Source: Chloracidobacterium sp.
GTDB lineage: Bacteria; Acidobacteriota; Blastocatellia; Pyrinomonadales; Pyrinomonadaceae
DNA length: 64,000 bases
Assembly (NCBI GenBank): GCA_016716305.1
Contig: JADJWP010000001.1
Location: forward strand, 310,001-374,000
Direction of reading: 5' to 3'
The notes beneath the pieces were generated by a model, which saw nothing but the letters and a program-made list of their open reading frames with translations, had not been told where the DNA came from and did no database searches. Both the position numbers and the translations under genes were made by a program. This document shows positions 26,005 through 33,297 of this stretch, one piece after another (the first letter of the stretch is position 1; every line of letters starts with the position of its first letter).

Positions 26005-26027
26005 TGTCCACTATCCGTTATCCACTT
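25997..26027 (-). repeat. Short repeat, right arm of an inverted pair
   Basis: On the minus strand this reads GTGGATAACGGATAGTGGAC followed by AATGGACAAT. It holds the inverted copy of the 14-mer at 26003-26016. It supplies the stop codon of the upstream coiled-coil gene (GGATAG) and the start codon of the S23 frame (ATGGACAAT). Confidence 0.75.
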
Positions 26028-26301
26028 CCCGGACCTCGTCCATCACCCGCAGGACCTGAGTGAAAAGTTCGATCTGTTCCTTCGTCCGCTCAAGCTCGCG
26101 TTTCGATTCGAGATACTTCTGCCATTCGCCGGTCATCGTTAGGGCCTTTGTCACGTCCTCATCGAGAGCATGCGCCGCAACGACAAGAAGGTCGCTCAAG
26201 GCCTCGTTCGCATCAAGCAGCGATTGAATTATCGTGTACGCGAGTTTCGCGTTCGGCAAGTCGATGTCGAGTTCGTCCATATTGATACGGGCAACGTTCA
26301 T
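26011..26301 (-). CDS. Small helical protein of unknown function
   Basis: ATG 26301 (MNVARINMDELDIDLPN) lies 1 nt after the ygfZ stop codon, a coupled arrangement; an internal ATG at 26280 is possible. The 96-residue product is helical, with a charged heptad-like C-terminal segment (YLESKRELERTKEQIELFTQ) suggesting a coiled coil. Its last residues, EVDNG, and its stop codon are encoded by the right arm of the short repeat, so the native C-terminus may have been altered when the repeat-flanked S23 element arrived. The family is not recognised. Confidence 0.65.
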   Translation of the reverse strand: MNVARINMDELDIDLPNAKLAYTIIQSLLDANEALSDLLVVAAHALDEDVTKALTMTGEWQKYLESKRELERTKEQIELFTQVLRVMDEVREVDNG

Positions 26302-26302
26302 T

Positions 26303-27217
26303 TCAGATAACGAACGGCAATTTCGCAACAGTGCCACCTGCGTCACCGCATTTTAGCTCAGTTCCTTCAGCAAGGTGTTCGTGTCGTACGAACGCCAATG
26401 CAATTTGCCGATCGAGCTTCGGCGAGTAGGTATTCGAAGTTATACGGCCGGCGGGCCTGCCGTCGGGGGCGGTCAATTCCATCGACTGAGCCGCGGGCTC
26501 CTCGCCTTTGTCGGCCGCTGGGTCGAAGCCCTCGTTGAGGATCAAACCCGTCAACTGCTTTGCCACGTGGCCTCGAAAGTGGATGCGGGCGATTATCTCC
26601 TGGCCGATGTAACAGCCCTTTGTGTATGAGATAAGACCGTCGAGCCCAAGTTCCGGGACGATGGTCGTCTCGTCCATATCGACGCCATATTTTGGTATGC
26701 CCGATTCGATCCGCAGGTTCTCGTAAAGTTCGTCGGTGATCTCAACGGCGTTGTTTGCAGACAGTGAATCGATAAGGTCATCGGCAGCATCCGTGGGTAT
26801 AAAATACCCGGTCGCTGAATGACCCGAGAATGCAATACCGGCCGGAGGCGGCGGAACAGGGAGATCGCCCCATATCTCGATGTATCGATACTGCTCCGAA
26901 AGTTCCTCAACAAAAAAATCGCCCGCGTATGTGAAACGGAAAAGATTCTGAAAGATCTTCTCCCGCGTGGCTTCTTCGGTCTCGATCAGGAATCGGTCGC
27001 CTTGCCGCAGCACTCGCACAACCGCCAGCAGACGCCCTTGAGCGTTCGGGAACGCGGCAAGCATCTGCTTTCCGTCCTCGAGGGTTTTCATGTCGTTCGT
27101 TATCAGGCCATCGAGGAATTGCACCGCTTCTTTGCCCCAAACGGCAGAAAGGCCGCGTTGCTGCTCGTGGAATCCGACGCCGCCGTTGCGAAGATGCTGG
27201 TATGCTGAGATATCCAT
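26303..27217 (-). CDS. ygfZ: YgfZ/GcvT-like folate-binding protein
   Basis: A 304-residue tetrahydrofolate-binding protein of the YgfZ/CAF17 family, which assists maturation of certain iron-sulfur enzymes. ATG 27217 (MDISAYQHLRNGG) is taken as the start; the open frame extends upstream to 27376 but overlaps the glycosylase gene. The diagnostic motif KGCYIGQEIIAR is present about two thirds along, with the conserved Cys. An N-terminal GcvT-like part contains the region GKEAVQFLDGLITND. Its association with mrp and erpA-type functions in the same window is consistent with Fe-S biogenesis, although they are not in one operon. Confidence 0.88.
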   Translation of the reverse strand: MDISAYQHLRNGGVGFHEQQRGLSAVWGKEAVQFLDGLITNDMKTLEDGKQMLAAFPNAQGRLLAVVRVLRQGDRFLIETEEATREKIFQNLFRFTYAGDFFVEELSEQYRYIEIWGDLPVPPPPAGIAFSGHSATGYFIPTDAADDLIDSLSANNAVEITDELYENLRIESGIPKYGVDMDETTIVPELGLDGLISYTKGCYIGQEIIARIHFRGHVAKQLTGLILNEGFDPAADKGEEPAAQSMELTAPDGRPAGRITSNTYSPKLDRQIALAFVRHEHLAEGTELKCGDAGGTVAKLPFVI

Positions 27218-27246
27218 TCGATTCAATTGTAAAGAATCGCGGTCTG

Positions 27247-27852
27247 CTAATCCAGATGGCCGTCGATCGCGTTCTTCAGAGTTTGAAAGTGTCCGAGTTG
27301 GATGCCTAAACCACGCTGAGCGGCGATCACTTGCGGGCTTGGGTGATAAAGAGGCACGAGCCGCCGGTGACCCCATGTCGTAATGCTCCCGGCATGCTGC
27401 CTCAGAGAGAGCCCGTGGGCCTCGATCGCTTTGATCGCATCGAGCGCTGTGCCGCCGAGTGTCGCGACCACGGGCGGGTCGATCAATTCGATGGTTTGCC
27501 TAAGGAACGATGAACAGTTTCGGACCTCGGTCCGGGTCGGCTTGCGGTTTGCGTCGGTCGCGGTTCGCGGGCTGCACATCACAGCATTGGTAATGAATAT
27601 GTCTTCGCGGCTTAAAGCGATGGAATCAAGCAGCGTTTGAAAATTCTCACCTGACTTATCGCCATAAAACGGACGCCGAGTCCGATCGGCGCCCCGGCGG
27701 CCAGGAGCTTCAGCAATAAAAAGCACCTTCGGAGTCAAAGATCCGTTCAATTCGCTCATGACGGCGGTCTTGTCGGCAAGTTCGGGACATAGCCTGCACG
27801 CCTTCGCGTTGCGGCATAGCACATCAAACTGATTCTCCTTGGACAACTTCAT
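27247..27852 (-). CDS. Uracil-DNA glycosylase, family 4/5 type with Fe-S cysteines
   Basis: About 201 residues from ATG 27852 (MKLSKENQF). The superfamily motifs are present: EAPGRRG followed by RRPFYGDKSGENF (motif 1), NAVMCSPRTA, and YHPSPQ (motif 2 with the catalytic-loop His). Four cysteines stand where family 4 enzymes hold a 4Fe-4S cluster: the CRLC pair near residue 20, one in MCSP and one in RNCSSFL. The enzyme excises uracil from DNA. The motif-1 segment differs from the usual EAPG-x-x-ED pattern, so subfamily is uncertain. It is divergent from mrp with about 54 bases between starts. Confidence 0.85.
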   Translation of the reverse strand: MKLSKENQFDVLCRNAKACRLCPELADKTAVMSELNGSLTPKVLFIAEAPGRRGADRTRRPFYGDKSGENFQTLLDSIALSREDIFITNAVMCSPRTATDANRKPTRTEVRNCSSFLRQTIELIDPPVVATLGGTALDAIKAIEAHGLSLRQHAGSITTWGHRRLVPLYHPSPQVIAAQRGLGIQLGHFQTLKNAIDGHLD

Positions 27853-27906
27853 ATCCGAATTTGATAGAATATCCTTTTGGACATAACAATTGAAACCGGA
27901 CATACA

Positions 27907-28989
27907 ATGAGTCAAATAACAGAAGAAAAGATCCTCGAAGCGTTAAAGCAGATCATCGACCCCGATCTGCGGAAAGACATCGTCACGCTCGGGTTCGTTC
28001 GCGACGTCGCCATCAACGGCGATGAGGTAGCATTTCGTATCGTTTTGACCACGCCGGCCTGCCCTGTCAAAGAACAGATGGAATCAGAGGCGATCGGTAT
28101 CGTGGGCGGCCTCGACGGCGTAGGCTCGGTCAAAGTGACGATGGATGCCGAAGTCCCGCAAGGACGTGGGATCGCCAACAACGTCGCCATACCGGGCGTG
28201 AAGAACATTATCGCCGTTTCGTCGGGCAAAGGCGGCGTAGGCAAATCGACGGTCGCGGTGAATCTCGCGGTGGCTTTGGCGGCGCAGGGTGCAAAGGTCG
28301 GCATAATGGATGCTGACGTCTACGGGCCCAATATCCCGATGATGCTCGGCACCGGGTACGATCAGCCTGAGGTAATGAACGGACAGCTTCAGCCGATCGA
28401 GGCTCATGGGATAAAGATGATCTCGATGGCCGTGCTCGTTCCTCGAGATAAGCCGATGATCCTTCGCGGGCCGATGCTTCATGGCGTCGTTCGACAGTTT
28501 TTGACAGATGTTAACTGGGGCGAGCTCGATTACCTGATCGTCGATATGCCGCCCGGCACCGGCGACGTTCAGCTTTCGCTGGCGCAGCTCGTACCGGTGC
28601 AGGGTGCGGTCTTGGTGACCACACCGCAAGAGGTCTCGCTTTCTGACGTGCGGCGGGCAATAAAGATGTTCGAACAGGTCGCCGTGCCGGTTCTCGGGGT
28701 GATCGAGAATATGTCGTATTTCATAGCTCCGGATACCGGAACCAAATACGAGATCTTCGGCAGCGGCGGCGGACAGCGTATTTGCGAGGAATACAGCTTG
28801 AATTTTCTCGGCCAGGTCCCGATCGGGCTCGAGGTTCGCGAGAGCGGCGACAAGGGTGTCCCGGTGGTTATCTCAACCCCTGATTCACTGCAGGCCGACG
28901 CGTTTCGCACAGTTGCCGAAGAGGTCGCCCGCCAGGTCTCGATAGAGGCGATGAAGCCGGAGTTAACGATCTTGTCGCGGGCTAACTAG
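27907..28989 (+). CDS. mrp: Mrp/ApbC-type Fe-S carrier ATPase with N-terminal MIP18 domain
   Basis: A 360-residue protein from ATG 27907. An N-terminal MIP18/DUF59 domain (1-85, with TTPACPVKE) precedes the P-loop ATPase domain with SSGKGGVGKST (105-115), MDADVYGPNIP and VDMPPGTGD. Mrp/ApbC proteins carry and transfer 4Fe-4S clusters. The C-terminal CxxC cluster ligands of the family, expected after NMSYF, are absent: residues 271-278 read YFIAPDTG. The remaining Cys are C52 in the MIP18 part and one in QRICEE. Whether this variant binds a cluster differently cannot be told. The next gene begins 6 bases downstream. Confidence 0.9.
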   Translation: MSQITEEKILEALKQIIDPDLRKDIVTLGFVRDVAINGDEVAFRIVLTTPACPVKEQMESEAIGIVGGLDGVGSVKVTMDAEVPQGRGIANNVAIPGVKNIIAVSSGKGGVGKSTVAVNLAVALAAQGAKVGIMDADVYGPNIPMMLGTGYDQPEVMNGQLQPIEAHGIKMISMAVLVPRDKPMILRGPMLHGVVRQFLTDVNWGELDYLIVDMPPGTGDVQLSLAQLVPVQGAVLVTTPQEVSLSDVRRAIKMFEQVAVPVLGVIENMSYFIAPDTGTKYEIFGSGGGQRICEEYSLNFLGQVPIGLEVRESGDKGVPVVISTPDSLQADAFRTVAEEVARQVSIEAMKPELTILSRAN

Positions 28990-28995
28990 CTGACC

Positions 28996-29445
28996 ATGTT
29001 CGGATCTTCGAAAAGATCGGAGAAACGCGATGCCGAGACCGCGGCCGTCGTAGCGAAAGTTGCAGAAAGCCTTGGTGACACGAAGTTCCGACGACGGTTC
29101 TTTTTGCTTTTCGCATCGCTCAATGCTGCGGTGTGGATGATTTCCACGATTTTCGCCAGCCAGCTTTATAATCTCTTCACAGAGGTGTTCAGCCTTTCAG
29201 ACACTCCCGGCATCGCTGCCATTTCCTTACCTCTGGGGTTTGGTTTTTACGCAGCCTACGCGTTTCTGCGAATGAGATTTCCCGATGTCGAGGACAATAA
29301 ACAGCTCGGATCAAGCCCAATGGCGAGTTATGGATATAACACAGACTCCGCAAAACGCTGGCGGGTCTGGGTTGCCGCATCCGCGTTCGCTTTCCTGAAC
29401 ACACTCTTGCTGGTCTCAATGGTCGCGTGGCTAGGTGATTCTTAA
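28996..29445 (+). CDS. Small membrane protein of unknown function
   Basis: A 149-residue protein 6 bases after mrp, so cotranscribed. A basic, charged N-terminal 33 residues is followed by three hydrophobic segments near residues 36-55, 73-90 and 126-146. No family is recognised. The sequence does not suggest an enzymatic motif. Confidence 0.65.
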   Translation: MFGSSKRSEKRDAETAAVVAKVAESLGDTKFRRRFFLLFASLNAAVWMISTIFASQLYNLFTEVFSLSDTPGIAAISLPLGFGFYAAYAFLRMRFPDVEDNKQLGSSPMASYGYNTDSAKRWRVWVAASAFAFLNTLLLVSMVAWLGDS

Positions 29446-29559
29446 AGCCAATGATCGGATAACCGGTTCAATTTGGGCCGCGCCGACGCGTTTTGACCCG
29501 ATCTTCGCCACTTACCAACCTTTTATTTTTGAACCGTCGATCTTGAGCCGCTTTTTCGG

Positions 29560-29589
29560 TTGAAAACGCGTAGTGGGGTGATGTATTAT
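29560..29589 (+). promoter_or_regulatory. Sigma-70-type promoter candidate
   Basis: TTGAAA (29560-29565), 18-base spacer, TATTAT (29584-29589), about 60 bases before the exported-protein gene at 29651. Confidence 0.5.
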
Positions 29590-29650
29590 TCGCGGGTCCT
29601 GCCAATTTTCACATCCGCGAATATTTTCCAAACAGACCGAGGTAAATAAC

Positions 29651-30934
29651 ATGAACGCACGTTTGATTTCTTACGCATTGCTGATCGTCCTTGTGTCGTC
29701 AAATTTGGCATTTGCAGACTATAAGATCTCGCAACGCACAACGGTCGAGGACTTTTCGTCCGAGATAACGGTATATGCAAAAGGTGTTCGCCAGCGGCGT
29801 GAATCGAAGACCATATTTGGCGAAGCAGCCGCGGGCATAAGCCAGGAGATGATCGAGAGTTTCATGCCCAGTCTGACGACGATCTCGCAGTGTGATATTA
29901 AACAGGACGTCACGCTCAACGACAAGACAAAGATGTTCTTCATTGACTACTACGACTGGTCTGCAGTACCCCCAGAAAAGCTGAGTCGGCGGCCGGCTCA
30001 AAAGGTCGTGATCAAAGGCACCGTAACAATCGGCTCGACCGTGACCGACAGCGGAAAACGGCAGACGATGTTCGGTTTGCCCGCTCGCTGGCTGAAGGTC
30101 GTCAGAACGATCGAATCATCTGCCGATTCGTGTGACGGTGCAGCAAGCGTTCGGATGGAAGAAGAAGGCTGGTATGTCGATCTGCAGCTTCGGAGCGAGT
30201 CGTGCCGCGTTGCCGTTCCGCCGGCCCCGGACCGCGGCGGCTGCCGCCCGCGTGTAATTATCAAGTCGGCGCAGGACGGAGGCTTTTTTCTTGAGGGAAC
30301 GACCACCGGTTACGAGAACGGTAAAAAGACGATGACGATCAAACTTGTGACGACCGCCCTGTCAAAAGCGACGCTCGACCAGGCCTTGTTCGAGGTCCCA
30401 AAGGACTACGCCGAAGCCGATTCTCTTTCGGAATTGATGCGGGCCCGACAAAACGTGGACATGACCGCGATCACTCAGATCGGCAATAGGCCGGCGGCGA
30501 CAGCAACCGGACGATCAATGAAAACCGTCGCGATCGATTTCTTTTCCGGCAGCAGCTCAAAGCTCGAACAGAATGAGCTCCGCAGCCTGATCTCGTCAAA
30601 ACTTTCGGCCGCCGGGATCTCGGGCTATATGATCACGTCGCAGGCCGAACTTCAGACGGGCAATTTCGCGAACGTCATTTCCATCGATATCGGAAAGGCT
30701 AAAGAATCTGGTGCGTCGAAGATCGGCGGCCTTTTCGGAAAGGTCACCGGCAATACCGACGCCGCAAAGGCAGGAAGTTCGGAGGCAGAGATCACGATCA
30801 CGGTCTACGCCCAGGATCGCAAGACCATCGTCGCTGCGATTCCGGCTGTGGAAAAGGTAAAGGGCAATGCAAATGATGCCGTCCGGGCAGCGATCGAAAA
30901 GGCGATGCCCGGTGTGATCGCAAAGCTTAAATAA
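29651..30934 (+). CDS. Exported protein of unknown function
   Basis: A 427-residue protein with a clear signal peptide (MNARLISYALLIVLVSSNLAFA). The mature part starts like an LolA-type fold (DYKISQRTTVEDFSSEITVYAKG). A GAGG ribosome site lies at about 29638-29641. A central Cys-containing segment and a C-terminal domain (from about 300, KTVAIDFFSGSSSKLEQNEL) follow, the latter resembling a nucleotide-free alpha/beta periplasmic module. I do not recognise a family. The downstream gene at 30966 is also exported, and the two probably form a unit. Confidence 0.7.
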   Translation: MNARLISYALLIVLVSSNLAFADYKISQRTTVEDFSSEITVYAKGVRQRRESKTIFGEAAAGISQEMIESFMPSLTTISQCDIKQDVTLNDKTKMFFIDYYDWSAVPPEKLSRRPAQKVVIKGTVTIGSTVTDSGKRQTMFGLPARWLKVVRTIESSADSCDGAASVRMEEEGWYVDLQLRSESCRVAVPPAPDRGGCRPRVIIKSAQDGGFFLEGTTTGYENGKKTMTIKLVTTALSKATLDQALFEVPKDYAEADSLSELMRARQNVDMTAITQIGNRPAATATGRSMKTVAIDFFSGSSSKLEQNELRSLISSKLSAAGISGYMITSQAELQTGNFANVISIDIGKAKESGASKIGGLFGKVTGNTDAAKAGSSEAEITITVYAQDRKTIVAAIPAVEKVKGNANDAVRAAIEKAMPGVIAKLK

Positions 30935-30965
30935 CGGCGTCCCTCTTCATCAAGGAGTCTTTACC

Positions 30966-33197
30966 ATGCAACGAATCCGCTTTTTTGCCGCAGCCGTGAT
31001 GTTGTGCTTGACCGCAGCCGCGGCTATCGTCGCACAGCCAAAGATGTTTCCGCTTAGCTCCCTCAAGGACGAAAAGCCCGGCGAAACGGACGCGTCCGAC
31101 CCGCTCTCCGCATTCCCGGAAAAGGGGCTTCCCGAAGCTGCCGTGATCGGTGCAAATCCGTCATTCAAAGCCGGCGCCGAAGCTGCCCGTCGGATAATGA
31201 AATTTGAGGACGATGCTCTGCCGCTGCTGATCGCCGCGCTCCAGAAAGGCGGATTCTACATAATGGACGAACGGGACAAGGTCCTGTATTCACCCGCGTC
31301 CGGCCCGGGGCTCGACATCGGTTTCTTTGATTTCGAGGTCGCCGGTATGCTTCGCGGCCTCGGTTTCGGACTCGGCTCGTCGCTCGACAAACTGGCCCGT
31401 GGGTATTCGGGCGACGGTTCGCAGATGTCGCCTGCCGACGTTTCCCGGCTGATGCTCACCGATATTCGGGCAATGCGAAACTCCAAGGACCCGCACATAC
31501 AGTTCAATGCCGGCATGCTCTTTGAAATGAGCCGGCTTGTACCGGAGAACGGCGATCTCGCCGCTGCCGCGCCCTCCGCGATAAAGCTGAACATGATCCA
31601 GGCATCCCTGATCGAGCGCCTTCTTCTGCTTGATCTGTTGACGAAGTTCGAAAATCTCGGCGGCGATTCAGCCCGCGTTTTCCGGAAGCCCTCCTTTGCA
31701 ACCGGTGAGTTGAATTTCGTCAACGCCTCATGGAAGCGGCCCACCGTCGGACTTTGCGATGCGATCACCGATATTTCGTCTTTCAAAAAAACGGTCAAGA
31801 CGGGAAAGAAAGTGGTCGATACGGTCAAGACGTTCGGCGAACTGACAAAGGACATCAACACGCTCGATAAGATCAAGAACAGCCAGGTGGTAAAAGGAGC
31901 CTCGGTCGTAAATGCCGCAATGGCATGGGCGAAGGTAGTAATGGCGTTCTTGAATCTTGTTGCCACCTTCGACCTCGAACAGCCAATGCCGTTGATCCGA
32001 ACAAAGCAAAGCGGGAACAGAGTTGGCGAAACGCGCAATGTGAAGATCAAGGTCGTGATGAATTTCAATCACTCTGAGTTCATTAATTGCATCGGTGCTG
32101 CGGTTGGAAACCACACAGATATCAGTGTAAGCGTGCCCAAGGGAGGGCCGATGGCAGGCGTGACAGTCAGCTGGGAGGTTATGCTTTCCGGAAAAGGCTA
32201 CGAGCGATTCACATCAGTTCCGACCTTTGTCGATGCTGCAAACCGCGGCGACATCAGTCGGCAGACGACGGATGCGAACGGTGAGAATACCATCAAGCTA
32301 ACTGGCAAACCGCAGCCGACCGACCTTTCAAATCAGCCGGTCGTTCCGCTTCCCAAACGCGTCAGCTTGAATGCGAAGATCGCCCTCGAAAAAATGGACG
32401 CGAGCAAGGACATTCCCAAGATCGTAAAGCTCGGGCTTGGTACCGCGATCGATCCGCTCGCGGTGCTTGAGGTAGTTGCGGATCTGGTAACAAAGATACC
32501 GATCAAAGCTTACAACGTGAAAGTTCCCGTCCGCGATTGGCAACCCTGCACGGCCGATTGGGGCGGCGAGATCACCTACAAAAGAGAATTGCGATCGACG
32601 ATCGTTGTAAAAGGGACGCGGACCAGCAACGGAAACTCCACCGGCGACGGTTTCAGACAGATCTACGAAAACGACAACGCTATTATCGCGCTCAATCCTC
32701 GTACAAAAGAAGAGATCGAAGCGAAGGCGGATCGAAAACCGGCGAGCTTCTATGTTCATGGAAAACGCAGCGATGTGTTTACCGGTAAACGCGAAGCCGA
32801 TCCGTGCTGCGGCCCGGTGGAGGGCAAATATGATGTCTCGTTCCGCTCCGGCAAGGAGACGACCTATTCTGAGGTCTTTTCTCATCCCTCGGACGTCAAC
32901 TACCGCGCCGGCCAGCGTGACTTCAGCCTCGCTCTCGGGCTTTCTACGCCAATGTTCAAGGCGATGCAGAGGGAATTTCTTGAAATAGACGAGACAAACT
33001 GCCCGATCGACAGAGAATCGGCGTTTGAGGACTACAAGGAAGGCGTACTTGCGTTAAGTGACAGACTAGAGGACGGCCGGTACGGCGAGCGTTATTTTGA
33101 CGAAACGGGTGAGATCCTTGTCGGGTCAAAAACCGTGACCGGGCCCGACAAATCGACTATTACCTGGAGTTGGCAGTTGGCCCGCTGCGGCAAATGA
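30966..33197 (+). CDS. Large exported protein of unknown function
   Basis: A 743-residue protein with a signal peptide (MQRIRFFAAAVMLCLTAAAAIVA). The first half is helical (MKFEDDALPLLIAALQKGGF; SFKKTVKTGKKVVDTVKTFG), the second half beta-rich, including a segment around residue 395 (KGGPMAGVTVSWEVMLSGKG ...TDANGENTIKL) that looks like an Ig-like or carboxypeptidase-regulatory-like module. No catalytic signature is apparent. It lies 31 bases after the previous exported protein, preceded by AAGGAG at 30950-30955. Confidence 0.7.
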   Translation: MQRIRFFAAAVMLCLTAAAAIVAQPKMFPLSSLKDEKPGETDASDPLSAFPEKGLPEAAVIGANPSFKAGAEAARRIMKFEDDALPLLIAALQKGGFYIMDERDKVLYSPASGPGLDIGFFDFEVAGMLRGLGFGLGSSLDKLARGYSGDGSQMSPADVSRLMLTDIRAMRNSKDPHIQFNAGMLFEMSRLVPENGDLAAAAPSAIKLNMIQASLIERLLLLDLLTKFENLGGDSARVFRKPSFATGELNFVNASWKRPTVGLCDAITDISSFKKTVKTGKKVVDTVKTFGELTKDINTLDKIKNSQVVKGASVVNAAMAWAKVVMAFLNLVATFDLEQPMPLIRTKQSGNRVGETRNVKIKVVMNFNHSEFINCIGAAVGNHTDISVSVPKGGPMAGVTVSWEVMLSGKGYERFTSVPTFVDAANRGDISRQTTDANGENTIKLTGKPQPTDLSNQPVVPLPKRVSLNAKIALEKMDASKDIPKIVKLGLGTAIDPLAVLEVVADLVTKIPIKAYNVKVPVRDWQPCTADWGGEITYKRELRSTIVVKGTRTSNGNSTGDGFRQIYENDNAIIALNPRTKEEIEAKADRKPASFYVHGKRSDVFTGKREADPCCGPVEGKYDVSFRSGKETTYSEVFSHPSDVNYRAGQRDFSLALGLSTPMFKAMQREFLEIDETNCPIDRESAFEDYKEGVLALSDRLEDGRYGERYFDETGEILVGSKTVTGPDKSTITWSWQLARCGK

Positions 33198-33217
33198 CCG
33201 GCACCTGATAAACACAG

Positions 33218-33247
33218 AAGGGCACAGCAATGAACTTGTGTGCCCTT
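33218..33247 (+). terminator. Hairpin between convergent genes
   Basis: AAGGGCACA (33218-33226) and TGTGCCCTT (33239-33247) form a perfect 9-bp stem with a 12-base loop. The following TCCTTATA is only moderately T-rich. It can serve both converging transcripts. Confidence 0.55.
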
Positions 33248-33297
33248 TCCTTATAGCTAGAAACCGGTTTGAGGAATTTGAAATCAGATCGAGCGCT

